The notes: generated by a model not told the origin, from the sequence alone. A DNA stretch of 64,000 nt from Anthoceros angustus (GCA_010909165.1 VJWM01000103.1:558001-622000), one strand, 5' to 3'. Positions 12,098-24,700 are shown, counted from the stretch's first letter. Made by a program: numbers and translations.

Positions 12098-12545
12098 CAA
12101 AACTTGTTCGGCGTCCCCCGTGGGCACACCCGTTGAATTCACAAACCGGCACACATTGCACAAACACTTCTCAAGCTTCCTCCCCGATGCCCTTCTCATT
12201 CCAGAGCCGCACACCAACCGCCCATCCGGGAACTGTATGGCTGTTCTGTCTATGAACAAACATCAGCAATCCGCCCACTCCCGTGGATTGCTGCCTCTTT
12301 TATCTCCTTTCGCTTGGCACCGCGCGCCATCAATCGCGGGCGACTTGCTTGATGAGCGCGCGATGCCGCCCGTGATCTCGGCGGAAACCACAATCTTGCC
12401 GTGATTATGGTTCGGCGCTCTAAACTTGGCTGCTATAATACCCCGTCTGTATCAGAGATGGGGTTATACATGCCCATCATCACCCATGCCCATGCATGTG
12501 AGCATGCGCTCACACCCATCCGCATGCATGATAACCATCGCATGC
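12098..12545 (-). repeat. LTR-like repeat, copy A
   Basis: Shares long near-identical stretches with 14369-14780 and 16517-16985, including a block with CACACATTGCACAAACAC and one with CCCATCATCACCCATGCCC. It follows the gag copy A in minus orientation and would be the 3' LTR. Identity to copy C is very high from about 12238 onward. Confidence 0.7.
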
Positions 12546-12650
12546 GTCAGCAGCAGCAAGAGCTCCATATTGGGCGACTTCCCTTCTGCGGAGTTCACAT
12601 GCTCAGGATCCTCCAACTGCCTGAAGGATTTGGGCATTTTGGGTTGACTC

Positions 12651-14246
12651 CTAGTCCCCATCCGTTTTTCCTTTGACAGCCTCCCCCATATCGACACCAC
12701 CTTCAGCACCATGGGTCATCCCTACGGTCATCAACGCGTATACTTCTTGGTCCGAATCGTATTCTTCCAAGGCAGCGTCAGCGGCTCTTGATGTGTTGAC
12801 ACTCATCGCCAGTTGCTCCTGCAATCGGTGCACCTCACTGAGAAGCGCCTTCCGTGTGTAGCCCGCTGTCTACTTCATCTTGTCACCCACTCGCTCTCCA
12901 ACTCCTTTGGGTCTGAATTCCGGGTGAGCTTGCCAGCATGCTGCCTCCGTGTGGCCTGTCTTGGCGCAGGTCCTACACACCTCCTTTTCCTTGGCTCCCC
13001 CCACTCGAAATTCACATTCAAAGGCTTTGTGTGGACCCCTACATCGCAGTGCACTTGGCTGCCTTGGTGCCGATGGCACTATTGGTGGCGCTCCTTGGCG
13101 CGATCGCCTCCCAATGTTCCCTTGTGTCTGATCACGATAGGAACCCCTTCCTTGTGGTCTTTGTGAATGCGTAGTGTGTTGCTGCCCTCTCACCAGATTG
13201 TGTTCTTCCCAATACGCACTGGTCACAGCATCTCCTCTCATGACTCTTTCCGCCATTTCATAGGCCTGCTCCAGCTCATAGTCTGCGCCATGAAGCATGT
13301 GCAGGAAGTTGGCAATTACCCTTCTCTGCCTTCCTGGAAGAGCGGCTATGTAGATTTGTGCGGCTTCCCGCATGGTCTTGACCCGTGTGTCTTTACCAGC
13401 TGTCATAATCTCAGGTATGCTGTTCTAAGGCTCGTTGGGCTTGATGCTGAATCTCGACAGCTCCTGGATCTTCTCTATAGAGGATACGGGGAACATCTCC
13501 GCAAACTTGTTGAACATTTCATCTACCAAGAATGTGATGGCACCGCTATGCATCGACGATGTTCCCTCTTCATCTCCTTCAAAGTCCTTTTGGCTCTGTC
13601 TGTCCGCGCTAAGGATCGGGCATCTTGTAAAATCTAATCCTTGCAATCGCGATAACATGTAAGAGCCTCTCCTGCCAGGAACGTGCTCATCTTCCTCAAG
13701 GCCATCTCAAGGGTAAACTCCGACTTGTACTTGAGCACCATTTCATCAATAGCCCATCTGAATTTTTCTTCGAAGTCAGCCAGCGACATGCTACCGTGCC
13801 GACCCGTGAACACATCATTCTTACTCGGTGCTGGCTCATACTCCATTCTGACCTCGCCTTCGCTGTCTTCAAATGCTATGGAGCGGATGGGACTTTGGTT
13901 CCACTCAAACTGGCCACCGCTCCTGCGCACCACAGGGTGTTGAATGGTGGGGCTGCGAGCTTCCTACACCGGGGTACTCTCGTTTGTCCAGCCTGATCGT
14001 AAGAGCACCATTACCGTGTCAATCCCGCCCCCTGCGTGACACTATGTACGGCATTGCGTCAAAGTTAGTGTTGGTCCCTTCGTTAGTCCAGTCCGCTAGC
14101 CAGGCCAACTTATCAACCACCTCCTCCCACAGCCTTCGCCACAGGTAGGCAGGCTCTATCTCTGCCAAAACGGCTAATTCAGCGATGGAATGACCAGCAT
14201 AAAATAGCAAGGAGAAATCCACAGTGATCTCGTCACGGTCCACCAT
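12651..14246 (-). pseudogene. LTR-retrotransposon gag, copy A (frame-broken)
   Basis: Gag packages element RNA in virus-like particles. Minus-strand frames run in order from 14246 to 12651 and are interrupted by stops or shifts near 13934, 13633 and 13420. The capsid-like part includes SLADFEEKFRWAIDEMVLKY and LPGRQRRVIANFLHML. The nucleocapsid part carries a perfect CX2CX4HX4C zinc knuckle, CRTCAKTGHTEAAC, after a second Cys/His cluster around CRGPHKAFEC. No pol motif follows. The best continuous piece is 178 codons (13406-12870). The breaks mean it cannot make a full gag. Confidence 0.75.
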
Positions 14247-14368
14247 CTACTTAGCTGGTTTGGTGTTCGTGGACCCCCTTCGGCTACGTATTGCCTGGGC
14301 GCTCCACGGGCCTCACTACGTTGGCAGTTGCAATGTCGAACTCCAGAAGAAAAGGGATTGCTGATGTG

Positions 14369-14780
14369 CAAAACTTGTTCGGCGTCCCCCGTGGGCACAC
14401 CCGTTGAATTCACAAACCGGCACACATTGCACAAACACTTCTCAAGCTTCCTCCCCGATGCCCTTCTCATTCCGAGCCGCACACCAACCGCCCATCCGGG
14501 CGTATGCGATTACGTCTATGAACAAACATCGCAATCCGCCCACTCCCGGATTGCCGCCTCTTTATCTCCTTCGCTGGCACCGCGCCATCAATCGCGGCGA
14601 CTTGCTTGATGAGCGCGATGCCGTGATCTCGGCGAAACCACAATCTTGCCGTGATTATGGTTCGGCGCTCTAAACTTGGCGCTATAATACCCCGCCCGTA
14701 TCAGATGGGGTTATACATGCCCATCATCACCCATGCCCATGCATGTGAGCATGCGCCACACCCATCCGCATGCATGATAA
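14369..14780 (-). repeat. LTR-like repeat, copy B (central)
   Basis: The first 100 bp are identical to copy A. From about 14471 on it differs by many 1-3 base losses. Its place between the two gag copies means the two units share one LTR, as in LTR-gag-LTR-gag-LTR tandems. Confidence 0.65.
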
Positions 14781-14894
14781 CCATCGTGATGCGCCAGCAA
14801 AGAAGAGCTCCATATTGGGCGATTTCCTTCGCGGAGTTCACATGCTCGTGGATCCTCCAACCGCCTCAAGGATTTGGGCATTTTGGGTTGACTC

Positions 14895-16400
14895 CTAGTC
14901 CCCATCCGCTTTTCCTTGGCTGCCTCCCCATATCGACACCACCTTCAAGACCATGGGTCATCCCTACGGTCATCAACGCGATACTTCTTGGTCCGAATCG
15001 TATTCTTCCAAGGCGTGTCACGCTGCTCTTGATGTGTTGACACTCATCGCCAGCTGTTCTCGCACCTGCACCTCATCGAGAAGCGCCTGTGTAGCCTGCC
15101 TACTTCATCTTGTCACCCACTCGCCTCCAACTCCTTTGGGTCTGAATTCCGGGTGAGCTTGCCAGCATGCTGCCTCCGTGTGGCCTGTCTTGGCGCAGGT
15201 CCTACACACCTCCTTTTCCTTGGCTCCCCCCACTCGAAATTCACATTCAAAGGCTTTGTGTGGACCCCTACATCGCAGGCACTTGACGGCTGCCTTGGTG
15301 CTGATGGCACTATTGGCTGGGCGCTCCTTGGCAGGCGACTGCCTCCTCCCAATGTTCCCTTGTGTCTGATCACGATAGGAACCCCTTCCTTGTGGTCTTT
15401 GTGAATGCGTAGTGTGTTGCTGCCCTCTCACCGGTTGTGTTCTTCCCACACGACCGGTCACAGATCTCCTCTCATGACTCTTCCGCCATTTCATAGGCTG
15501 CTCCGGCTCATAGTCCGCGCATGAAGCATGTGAAGTTGGCAATTACCCTTCTCTGCCTTCCTGGAAGAGCGGCTATGTAGATTTGTGCGGCTTCCCGCAT
15601 GGTCTTGACCCGTGTCTTTACCACCATAATCTCGTATGTCGCTCTAAGGCTCGGCTTGATGTCAATCTCGGCCTCGGATCTTCTCTATAGAGGATACGGG
15701 GAACATCTCCGCAAACTTGTTGAACATTTCATCTACCAAGAATGTGATGGCAGCTGCTTGCGTTGTACTGGACGATGTTCCCTCTTCATCTCCCTTCAAA
15801 GTCCTTTTGGCTCTGTCTGTCCGCGCTAAGGATCGGGCATCTTGTAAAATCTAATCCTTGCAATCGCGATAACATGTAAGAGCCTCTCCTGCCAGGAACG
15901 TGCTCATCTTCCTCAAGGCCATCTCAAGGGTAAACTCCGACTTGTACTTGAGCACCATTTCATCAATAGCCCATCCGAATTTTTCTTCAAGTCACCACGA
16001 CATGCTACTGCGACCCGTGAACACATCATTCTTACCGGCCGGCTCATACTCCATTCTCGACCTCGCCTGTCTTCAAATGCTATGGAGCGGATGGGACTTT
16101 GGTTCCACTCAACCGCCACCGCCTCCCGCGCACCACGTGGTGTTGAATGGTGCGAGCTTCCTACACCGGGTACTCGCTTGTCCACGATCGTAAGAGCACC
16201 ATTACCGTGTCAATCCCGCCTGCGTGACACTATGTACGCATTGCGTCAAAGTTAGTGTTGGTCCCTTCGTTAGTCCACCAGCCAGCCAACTTATCAACCA
16301 CCTCCTCCCACCTTCGCCATGTGTAGGTGCTCTATCTCCGCCAAACGGCTAATGGAATGACCAGCATAAAATAGCAAGGAGAAATCCATGATCTCCACGG
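14895..16400 (-). pseudogene. LTR-retrotransposon gag, copy B (degenerate)
   Basis: Second copy of the gag region, about 2.2 kb from copy A and collinear with it. The zinc knuckle CRTCAKTGHTEAAC is intact in one piece (15542-15105), but the rest is shattered by small indels. Compared with copy A most differences are losses of one to four bases at short runs or short tandem repeats, such as GCGCGC reduced to GCGC. Confidence 0.7.
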
Positions 16401-16516
16401 TCCACCATCTACTTAGCTGGTTTGGTGTTCGTGGACCCCTTCGCCACGTATTGCGGGCGCCCACGGCCTCACTACGCTGGCGCTTGCAATGTCGAACTCA
16501 AGAAAAGGGATTGCGA

Positions 16517-16985
16517 TGTGCAAACTTGTTGAACATTTCATCAATAGCCCATCCGGAATCATCGAGGCACACCTGCTGAATTCACAAACCGCACACATTG
16601 CACAAACACTTCTCAAGCTTCCTCCCGATGCCCTTCTCATTCCGAGCCGACACCAACCGCCCATCCGGAACCGTATGGCTGTTCTGTCTATGAACAAACA
16701 TCAGCAATCCGCCCACTCCCGCGGATTGCTGCCTCTTTTATCTCCTTTCGCTTGGCACCGCTCGCCATCAATCGCGGGCGACTTGCTTGATGAGCGCGCG
16801 ATGCCGCCCGTGATCTCGGCGGAAACCACAATCTTGCCGTGATTATGGTTCGGCGCTCCAAACTTGGCTGCTATAATACCCCGTCTGTATCGGAGATGGG
16901 GTTATACATGCCCATCATCACCCATGCCCATGCATGTGAGCATGCGCTCACACCCATCCGCACGCATGATAACCATCGCATGCGT
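16517..16985 (-). repeat. LTR-like repeat, copy C
   Basis: The third repeat would be the 5' LTR in minus orientation. Its first 160 bp show the same small losses as copy B. From about 16680 to 16985 it is almost identical to copy A. It stops about 20 bp short of the element end. Confidence 0.65.
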
Positions 16986-17010
16986 CAGCACCTCCATGCC
17001 ATGACATACC

Positions 17011-17698
17011 CCAGAATCATCGAGGGCACAGCCACACTCGTAAGTAAGGAGCGAAGAAGCCACAGGCTGGAACAAGCCAAGATGGAATGGCATCACAATA
17101 GTGAAGGTGGTTGGTGTGATATGAAAACCTCGTATGCATAGGTAGGCCAGTAGCCAAGCACCTGCGCCCTTCCCAGAACAAGATCGGAGCCACGCTCTTG
17201 TGGGCCTGAGGATGGAGAGGTCCTGGAGGATGCATCGAAAGCTCGGCCGAGCGCTTCGAGGATGCCGCAACCCCCTGAAACCAGCAGTAATAACTGTCGA
17301 GAAAGGAGGGAAGTCCTTCCGAGCATCCAATGATAACATGTCAAGGACGTTTGGAGAGAGAAGGTTCCCTCCTCCACACTTGATACCAGATCCTCCAGAA
17401 AGGGCATGTCATGGAGGATGAAACGAGAAGCCAAAGCAGGGGCAGAGAGGGTCCAACTGCCCAAGAAAGCCGCCGGGGAAGAGACCTCCAACGAGAGCAG
17501 ACCTGTGCCTCCAAATTGCACCGGCAGGGACGCTCGCCAGCGGGCCAGATCGCCCACAGGGCACTCAAAAGCCTCTGAGCCCAGAATGTCCCCAAGAGTA
17601 TCCATAATCTTCCTATCAAACCGCTGCAGCTGGGACAAAATGGCCGAGGACAGAGGCAGCGTACGGATAAGGTAACAAGGTGCTATAAGTAGATACAT
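17011..17698 (-). mobile_element. Non-LTR retrotransposon, middle fragment
   Basis: The minus frame from 17698 contains ARWRASLPVQFGGTGLLSLE and SPAAFLGSW, the region that follows reverse transcriptase in many plant LINE proteins. After a frameshift near 17210 it continues with GAGAWLLAYLCIRGFH and ECGCALDDSGV, the start of the Cys/His motif completed in the 11252-11940 piece. The reverse transcriptase core (YXDD) is absent, so the copy is 5'-truncated near 17698, as is usual for LINEs. Confidence 0.7.
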
Positions 17699-20520
17699 CC
17701 AAAAAATTTATGATAACCTATTATGTGGATGTAAAGAAATGAGCGAGAGAAAATAATTATATAAGATCATCCTTGTAATTTCTTTTAACAAGAGCGGTGC
17801 TATTTGTAGGAAGCAGAAAAAAGTGAATGGACACATAACTTCTACGCTAGGTATATTATATTCCTAGCTTAACTCTATGTAATGATACACATATAGATCG
17901 CTTACTTTTAGCTTATGTAAGTGTATCATAGGATGCAAGTAATCCTTAAACCTTGAGGTGCAAGACTTGATCTCCTCAAAGTTGAGACCTTGTTTCAATA
18001 TTTAGTTCAATATTCAGCATGGAGAAATTATATTTGTGTTTATCTTGAACTCCTTGATAACAATGGTAAGAACAAAGAAATGAACCTCTAACAAGAACCA
18101 AATCATCATTTTTCTATGTCTTTCCCTGCATCTATCAATAATGTAATCACCATCATGATCATTTCCGTGATCATCCACATGATGTAAATCTTTGTGCAAT
18201 GGATTATCTTCCACCCCAAAATCTGTGTTCAAGGTTTTAGTTGCGTCCACTAGCGCTTCCATCACCCCTACAGCCTAATTAGATAAGCTATGGCCGTGCC
18301 CTTCCATCTCACTAACGTGAAGGGTGATGCTCTCGCCTAGGTCCATTAGCATCTCGCTCAACTTCAAGACATTGACATCTACATGAATGTTCCAGGTTGT
18401 TAGTGACTCTATGCTTTTGTGGTCAAATCTTTGGTGTTTGATTTTCGAAGCCATCCTTATTAAATAGTTTAGGGAACTAAAACCCAGTTATAACAACACC
18501 CAAGTTGTAGACACTAGCTCACCAAGCCCAAGCCTAAGACTTTATATAGCCATGATGATCCATCACCCAAGTCGTGGATAAAATAACTGAGCCATGTTCT
18601 TTCTCTCAGTAGATAGATCTAGAAAATTTTGTGATGGGGTGCTAAATGCATGTAAAGAAATTATTCATGTTACTCATAAGTGTATACCAATGAGAGAAAT
18701 ATTTATATAGCATTAGGTAAAAGGCGGAGGACAAAGAATTGCTTAGGGTCATCCTTGTAATTGGTTTTTCCAAGAGCGGAATTTTTTGCAGTCAAGACAG
18801 CAAAGATCGCATGAACATCCAGACATTATATCACTACCAAAAACTTATCCAGACATAAGATCATTGGAACATCTAGACATCCAGACATGAGTTCATTGGA
18901 ACTCCACAATGAATCGTCCTTTAGACGAATCGATGCTTGGAAGGGGTGCCACCCATATAGCCATACGAAGCCTCCTGTCATAAACATCATGCCCTCATCC
19001 CCGCAATATGTGGGGCCTTTACGAGGTTACTCCAAATCAAAATCCTCTTACAGGACGTTGATATATACTTTGAAATATCTATGAAGTCTCTGAATCTACT
19101 AAAAAAGACCATAGATACGATAGCCCTTTTGTAGGCAAGATACCCAAGCACATACATCAGGCAATCCCAGAGGCCACTAAAACTTTGATAAAGATGGAAC
19201 ATGACAACACATATTGGATCGTAAAGTTTCACGAAATGGAATGCACATGCTTTATGCGGAAACATAATAAACTTAAGTAAAGATTCGTAAATGGTGCACA
19301 TACCAAAACCGTGTAGTTAACCGTGTACCAAAACCGTGCACACCAAAAATCTTTATACAATAAGTTAACTTTTTCACAAAATAAACTCACATCCTTAAAC
19401 ATAAGATGGGCTATGGAAAAATTATGATGTTTTCCAACACCTCAAGCTCTTGTTCATAACTCCGAACTACTTAGATATGTTGAATCCCACCTATTGTTAA
19501 CTACTATCAACTCAACTTGACTTAATCATGAGTGGTTAGGATTGGAGAGACACTGCCATGGGGAGGTGTACATTCTTCCTTATATGGGTTACATTCGAGG
19601 TACATTTAGGGCTGATTGCATGGTTTTGGTTTCCATAGATAAATTCCCAAGCCTGTTCAGAAAGAATCAAATATGACTTATGCTCGCATTGATCTTGTGA
19701 CATCTTGTCTATGGTTGATAGTAGTGTCAACACAAAGTTTTGGATCTAGAATTTTCCATCTTCAATTGGATCAATCCCTACACATATTAAGGTACAAATT
19801 ACAATTTTTCCCATCTATGTAAAGATCGTCGTCTCCCAATACCCAAACAACATATGTGAGCAATCCATCATGAACAGCCAAGTTCCTGGTTCAACAACTA
19901 TTAGTTACAAACAAGGGAAACAACAGTTTTAAATAGTTAAAAAACACAGAATTCCAACAAGACGTTCTTCAATTATTTTTGAATGATTAAACAAAATCTA
20001 AAACAACATATTTTTCGCACTATGTCATTACTTACAATCTATATTCCATACACTCACATTATTTGCGTTATGAAGAGACAATTGATAGCTGGTATCACTG
20101 TGGGCAGACACTTAAGTTGCAGACACTTGCCCACCAAAGCTTAAGACACCAAGCCCAAGCTAAGCTACGCTGAAAAGCGACATTTTTGGCAAGGAAACAT
20201 TTGCCTATGGAACATGGCCAATGAAACGGCATCGGATAAAATGAAATTCAAATGATGTAATGAAAATCAATATTACCATTCCGTTCATGGCTGCCTATGC
20301 AAATGTGTTTCTAGTTTGATTTGTATAATTCGCAGTTCATATCCCATTAAGTTCTTGATGAACTGAACTGTTTTTCCTATCTGGCATTAGTTATTGTATA
20401 TAGTTCAGTTCGACCAGTTCGACCAAATTGCAAGTCTACAGGTATAGATCCTAAGAATAGGAGAATGCAGGCAAACCGCCTCTTCATCCTCCTTGCCTTG
20501 GAGACAATTATGCGGCATTG
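17699..20520. other. AT-rich gene-poor region
   Basis: Low GC and no gene I can support. Two related segments, about 17697-17815 and 18605-18800, share several stretches, including GATGTAAAGAAAT-like, TCATCCTTGTAATT and AAGAGCGG, and look like old copies of one repeat. The minus frames near 18014-18265 and 18987-19301 have no recognisable motif. Confidence 0.6.
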
Positions 20521-20685
20521 GCTAAAGACTTTGATAAATTTATCAAGTCCTGTGCTAAAGCATACCATGCAAGGAGATATGGAGTAGGGCTCCCTCTCTC
20601 CTATTTCATTGCTTTTTTTCGGCAACGGGTATCCATTGGCCTCCAAAAGGCACTTGCTGGAGCTTTCTTATGGACAACAACCTAG
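20521..20685 (+). mobile_element. Relic of the LINE C-terminus, opposite strand
   Basis: The plus strand encodes AKDFDKFIKSCAKAYHARRY and then a C-terminal tail rich in basic residues, ending at TAG 20683-20685. The first block matches DFNKFVKSCAKAYH of the LINE piece at 11252-11940. It is therefore a second, inverted and heavily truncated copy of the same LINE family. Confidence 0.75.
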
Positions 20686-21714
20686 ACATGCATCCTCGAC
20701 TAGTTCAGTAATATGTACGCCATTTAATCTCCCTAGTTATGATATTGTAGGCACTGTAAATGACTGTAGACATGGAGCTTAGTTGCTCCTTCTTTACTAT
20801 GATCCTTAGGGCCTCCTTTGATATCCTTCAGTGGATGGGTTCACCCATCTCCTATTTCCTGAATAAAAATATGTGATTATAGCATATTGAGATAAAGAAT
20901 GTGATTTAATCAAAAATTTCTTGGTTTTCTCATTATGAACTACGTTCCCAAAAATTTACTACACTTTTATCACAATTGATTGAAAATTTTAATTCAATTA
21001 AAAATAAATATAATCTATAATTTCCATATTGTAATAGCGATGCATCTTCGATGATCCCAACGACATGGCTTTCCACCCCCATTTACAACGTCTCTGGGTA
21101 CCTAGAGATACAGAGCATACAGTGACCCTCGAGTTTGCCCAATAGTAGATATATCATGGTAGATGAATATATCCCAGCTTTGCGTTAGTCTAACGCATTC
21201 TCTCAAAACCAGGTGCCTCATTGAATAGGTACCAAGTCCTTCGAGACATTTGATAAAATTGAAACGATTCCACCCTTGGTAGACATACAATAGAATTGTC
21301 ATTGTTGTTGACAAACAAAGACATTTACATCAGTGGGTAATCTGAGGAGGGGTACACTGAGTTGTGCGTAACAGAAGCCCGCGAAGCCAGTTCGAACTGG
21401 GACCAGCCTTGGCGTGGGTAAAAAGCGTTGGACGTCGCTCTCGCAAGCAACGGCCGTTTTCTTCTGAGTATTAGAAGTTCCAACAGTGCTCTGCAGCCGC
21501 CAGCATGATTACGACTCTCTGCGGAGGGTTTCATGCGTCTCTCGGGCCTAATTTTTATTGCACCTTTCTGGGTGCAGGTTTGATGCAGGGGCAGTGGTCG
21601 TGGAGATCCAGCACTCGGTGTAGAATTGAGTGGTCTCGGCAAATTGGAGCATGCGGCCCACAATAGAAAACTTAGCCGAAATAGCCCAGGACTAATTGCT
21701 GACACTAGCTCAGT
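20686..21714. other. AT-rich stretch and HEN1 upstream region
   Basis: 20860-21030 is strongly AT-rich. The HEN1 promoter and 5' UTR should lie within the last few hundred bases before 21715. No gene is recognised. Confidence 0.5.
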
Positions 21715-24700
21715 ATGTCGACTGCCAAGAGCAGGCTGCATGCCTACCTTCTGAGCAAAGGGCAGCCGGCCACCTACACCACGCAGGCTATTCGAGAACC
21801 AACAGGGCCTGGATTGCCGGGATTGGTGCCAATGCGTACTGTCTTCGTCAGCACGGTAAATTTGCCGGACAGTTCCACACACACTTCGGGAGCTTTTGCA
21901 CGCAAAAAAGATGCTGAGCAAGACGCTGCGAGAATTGCTTTGGAGCAGGTTTGCATCTGGACTCTACAGTTTGCAGTGTGCCGTGATTGGAGGAATAGTC
22001 ACACGTGGGTTGTGGTTGACTGGGGTGCAGCTAGGTCTCAATAAAGAGCCAGCCGCAGAGAAACTCGAGACAGAAGAGGAGAAGTGGGCAGCCTTACGTG
22101 AACGTGTTGTTGCTTCTTTTGCTGATCAGGTTCGTTGCTTGGTTTTGCAATGCTGCAGTAGTTTGTCGTGTGAAAGCTGGGTAAGGCGTGGTTTGACTCT
22201 CCTTAGGGGTCCAACTTGTTTGTGGACGTGCTGAATCTTCTGATTTTGGAACCTGTCTTGTCGTTTATTTTTTTTATGGAATTCTCCCCAGCTTTTGTGC
22301 AGAAATGGTAACCAGCGTCTTGGAAATGCAGTGTGTTCTTAGTTACAGACCGCTCATGGAGCATTTCAGGTCATCAATACGGGTGAAGACTGAGCAAAGG
22401 GGGCATGTACCTGCCTCGGCGTTATCTGCCCTCAATACCAAGATCCATACTATTTGCAAGGCCATAGACCCGTCGTCAGACTTGAGTCCGGCACGTGCTG
22501 TTGCGCTGGTGTTTGAAGCAGCTAAGACATGCCCTACTCTAGATGTACACGAGGACAGCCTTTGCATTAGCAATAAGCAGGTTTATGGCTCTCATGTTGA
22601 AGACGAGCTACTCATGGGAAGGCGGGTACTTGACAAACTGGGACAAGATAACATGTCAACTCAAACAAGTCTGGGGCAATCCCTTTTATCACAGGACACC
22701 AAGCAGTTCGAAGTGGTGTACATTCCTGCCTCCCTGGAGAAGATGGTTAAGTCCTTGCAAATTAATCTGGGAGCTGATGAGTATTACATGGATGCATTTG
22801 CAGGATTCTTGGGCTGCCGACACTCTGGTCACGTGCTCATGTCAAGGTAAGCCACCTCATCCACGCTCAATCACAGAAACTCATTCTTACCAGCTCATCT
22901 AATAAGGTTCAGGGGTGGAGCTGCAGGACTGTAGCAAAGACAAAAGGAAATAACGGAATACGTCTGTATTGGCAAGGTCCAGCCTCTTTGTTAGAAAGCA
23001 CGGCGGATTTTCTATCTGTTGGGAGCAGGTCCCAGGAATTGTCTCATCAGCATCAAAACAACAGAGCAAGCATTCTGACAGGCTATCCTGTGTATGGCGA
23101 TGCTATTCTGGCATCTGCTGGCTCCGACTGGAGATCAGAAGGAATATTGAGCTGCGAGGATGTGAGCCTTGCTTGCTATTACAGGTGCCTAACCTCATCC
23201 CATGGTGGTCCTTATCTGCTGCTTTGTATGGTATTAAATGTCAAGTTGACGTTACGCTGTCTTCTGTGCATGGATTGGTATTCATTTGCTGTGGTACTTC
23301 TGGGCTGAGAGGTTGTTGTTCTTGACGCAGGTTGGTATTGGGTAAGTCTCCTGAAGGAAGCTACAAACTTAGCAGAGATGCAGTGCTTGCAGCTGAGCTG
23401 CCCTCCACATACACCTCCAGGAATCAGTGGCGTGGAGGATTGCCTCGGTCCATTCTGACTGACTTCTGCAAGCAGCAGCGTCTGGCAGAGCCTTCTTTTT
23501 GGTTCTGTTCTGACAACTCAGATGCAGCTCTGGAGAATGGGCCTATGAATGGCTCTTTCGACAGCAGTGAAGCAGACCTAACTAGCCCCAGCATTAATTT
23601 AGCTTCTGATAATGATCTCATGCCTGAGAAAGAGCATGCTGGACCTTTTAGGTGCAAAGTCAAAGTGACTTGGAAGGATGGGACAACCATTGAGCACTCG
23701 TCGGAGGGGTTTTTCAGAAGTCAAACTGATGCAAAGCACAGTGCATCTTTGAAGGCATTAGCGCAAATGGCATCACTGTTCAGCTCCTCTTCGTACCTTT
23801 TGGACTATCATCATCCATTCAGGGTGGTACAGTGGAATCTCAATGGATATAGGTGCTATCCTGAAAGTGGTATGCTTCTCGGAGTTGTAAAGGGTTGTAA
23901 TTCTGAGACAGGTGTGCAAATAGTTGGTGAGGGTAATTGTACTGGGAAGTTACCCAGTCCTGGGTCAGTGGTCTGTATCAACTATACTGTACACATTCAA
24001 GCACTGCCTTCTAAAGAGTTTGTGCCAGTTGAGGCATGTGACAATTTTGAGTTTGAACTTGGGACAAATGCTGTGGTACCCCAGCTGGAGTTTTGTGTAG
24101 CTAATATGAGTGTGGGACAGGCCGCCAGTTTTTTTATCCCTTCTCCTGCCCATGGTCTTTTGCTGGCCACTTGCGAGGGTTTAGCTGATGAATCTGGGAA
24201 TCTTCATACAAGTAAGTTTTTGGGGACTGTACATGGTTCGATGCCTGGTACTCTATAGCTATAGAGTTCTATTCGGTGACAAAAAAGGTGGGTGGCCTAA
24301 GGTGACTCTACAAATTGTTAGCTTGTCTGATAACTGACATTCTTTTTGCCTGTGTAGGCGGATTGTTGAAATACACGGTGAAGCTGACGTCATATCAAGA
24401 GCCACCTGAGGACAGAATGGAACGTGCACATTTTTCCCCTCCTCTTTCAAAGCAGAGGATGGAGTTTGCATTGAAATTGATTCATGCTGCAGACGCAAAG
24501 TCACTGGTAACATGATGCCTTATACCTGCAGATGTGGTTCTGTTTTAGTTTCTCTGGACGCTGGTTTTGCAAGTGAGGTTTACTGATGGTGCATGGACTG
24601 TTCTGACCTCTTACCTTGATCCAATCAGATTGATATAGGCTGCGGTTCAGGAAGCTTGTTGGATGTCATGATTGAGCATCCGTCTTCTCTAGAAAAGATC

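Larger units (their letters stand above)
11945..17006 (-). mobile_element. Gag-only LTR retrotransposon complex inserted in a LINE
   Basis: A 5,062-bp insertion begins TGTC and ends GACA, so both ends fit the TG...CA rule of LTR elements. It is flanked on both sides by TACC (11941-11944 and 17007-17010). Removing it with one TACC restores the LINE reading frame exactly across DDSGVHLARCPHEGHR. Inside, three LTR-like repeats (12098-12545, 14369-14780, 16517-16985) alternate with two gag-like regions, both on the minus strand. I found no protease, integrase, reverse transcriptase or RNase H motif, so it is non-autonomous; gag-only plant LTR elements are known as TR-GAG. The segment 11945-12097 has no counterpart in the other repeats, so true LTR limits are uncertain. 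Confidence 0.75.

Noticed and set aside
12938-15404. Plus-strand frames over the gag region
   Set aside because: They are antisense to gag, which has a zinc knuckle and capsid-like blocks on the minus strand.
12098-16985. Repeated units as a CRISPR-like or satellite array
   Set aside because: Only three units of about 2.2 kb with coding content and LTR-like character; no short spacer pattern, and the genome is eukaryotic.
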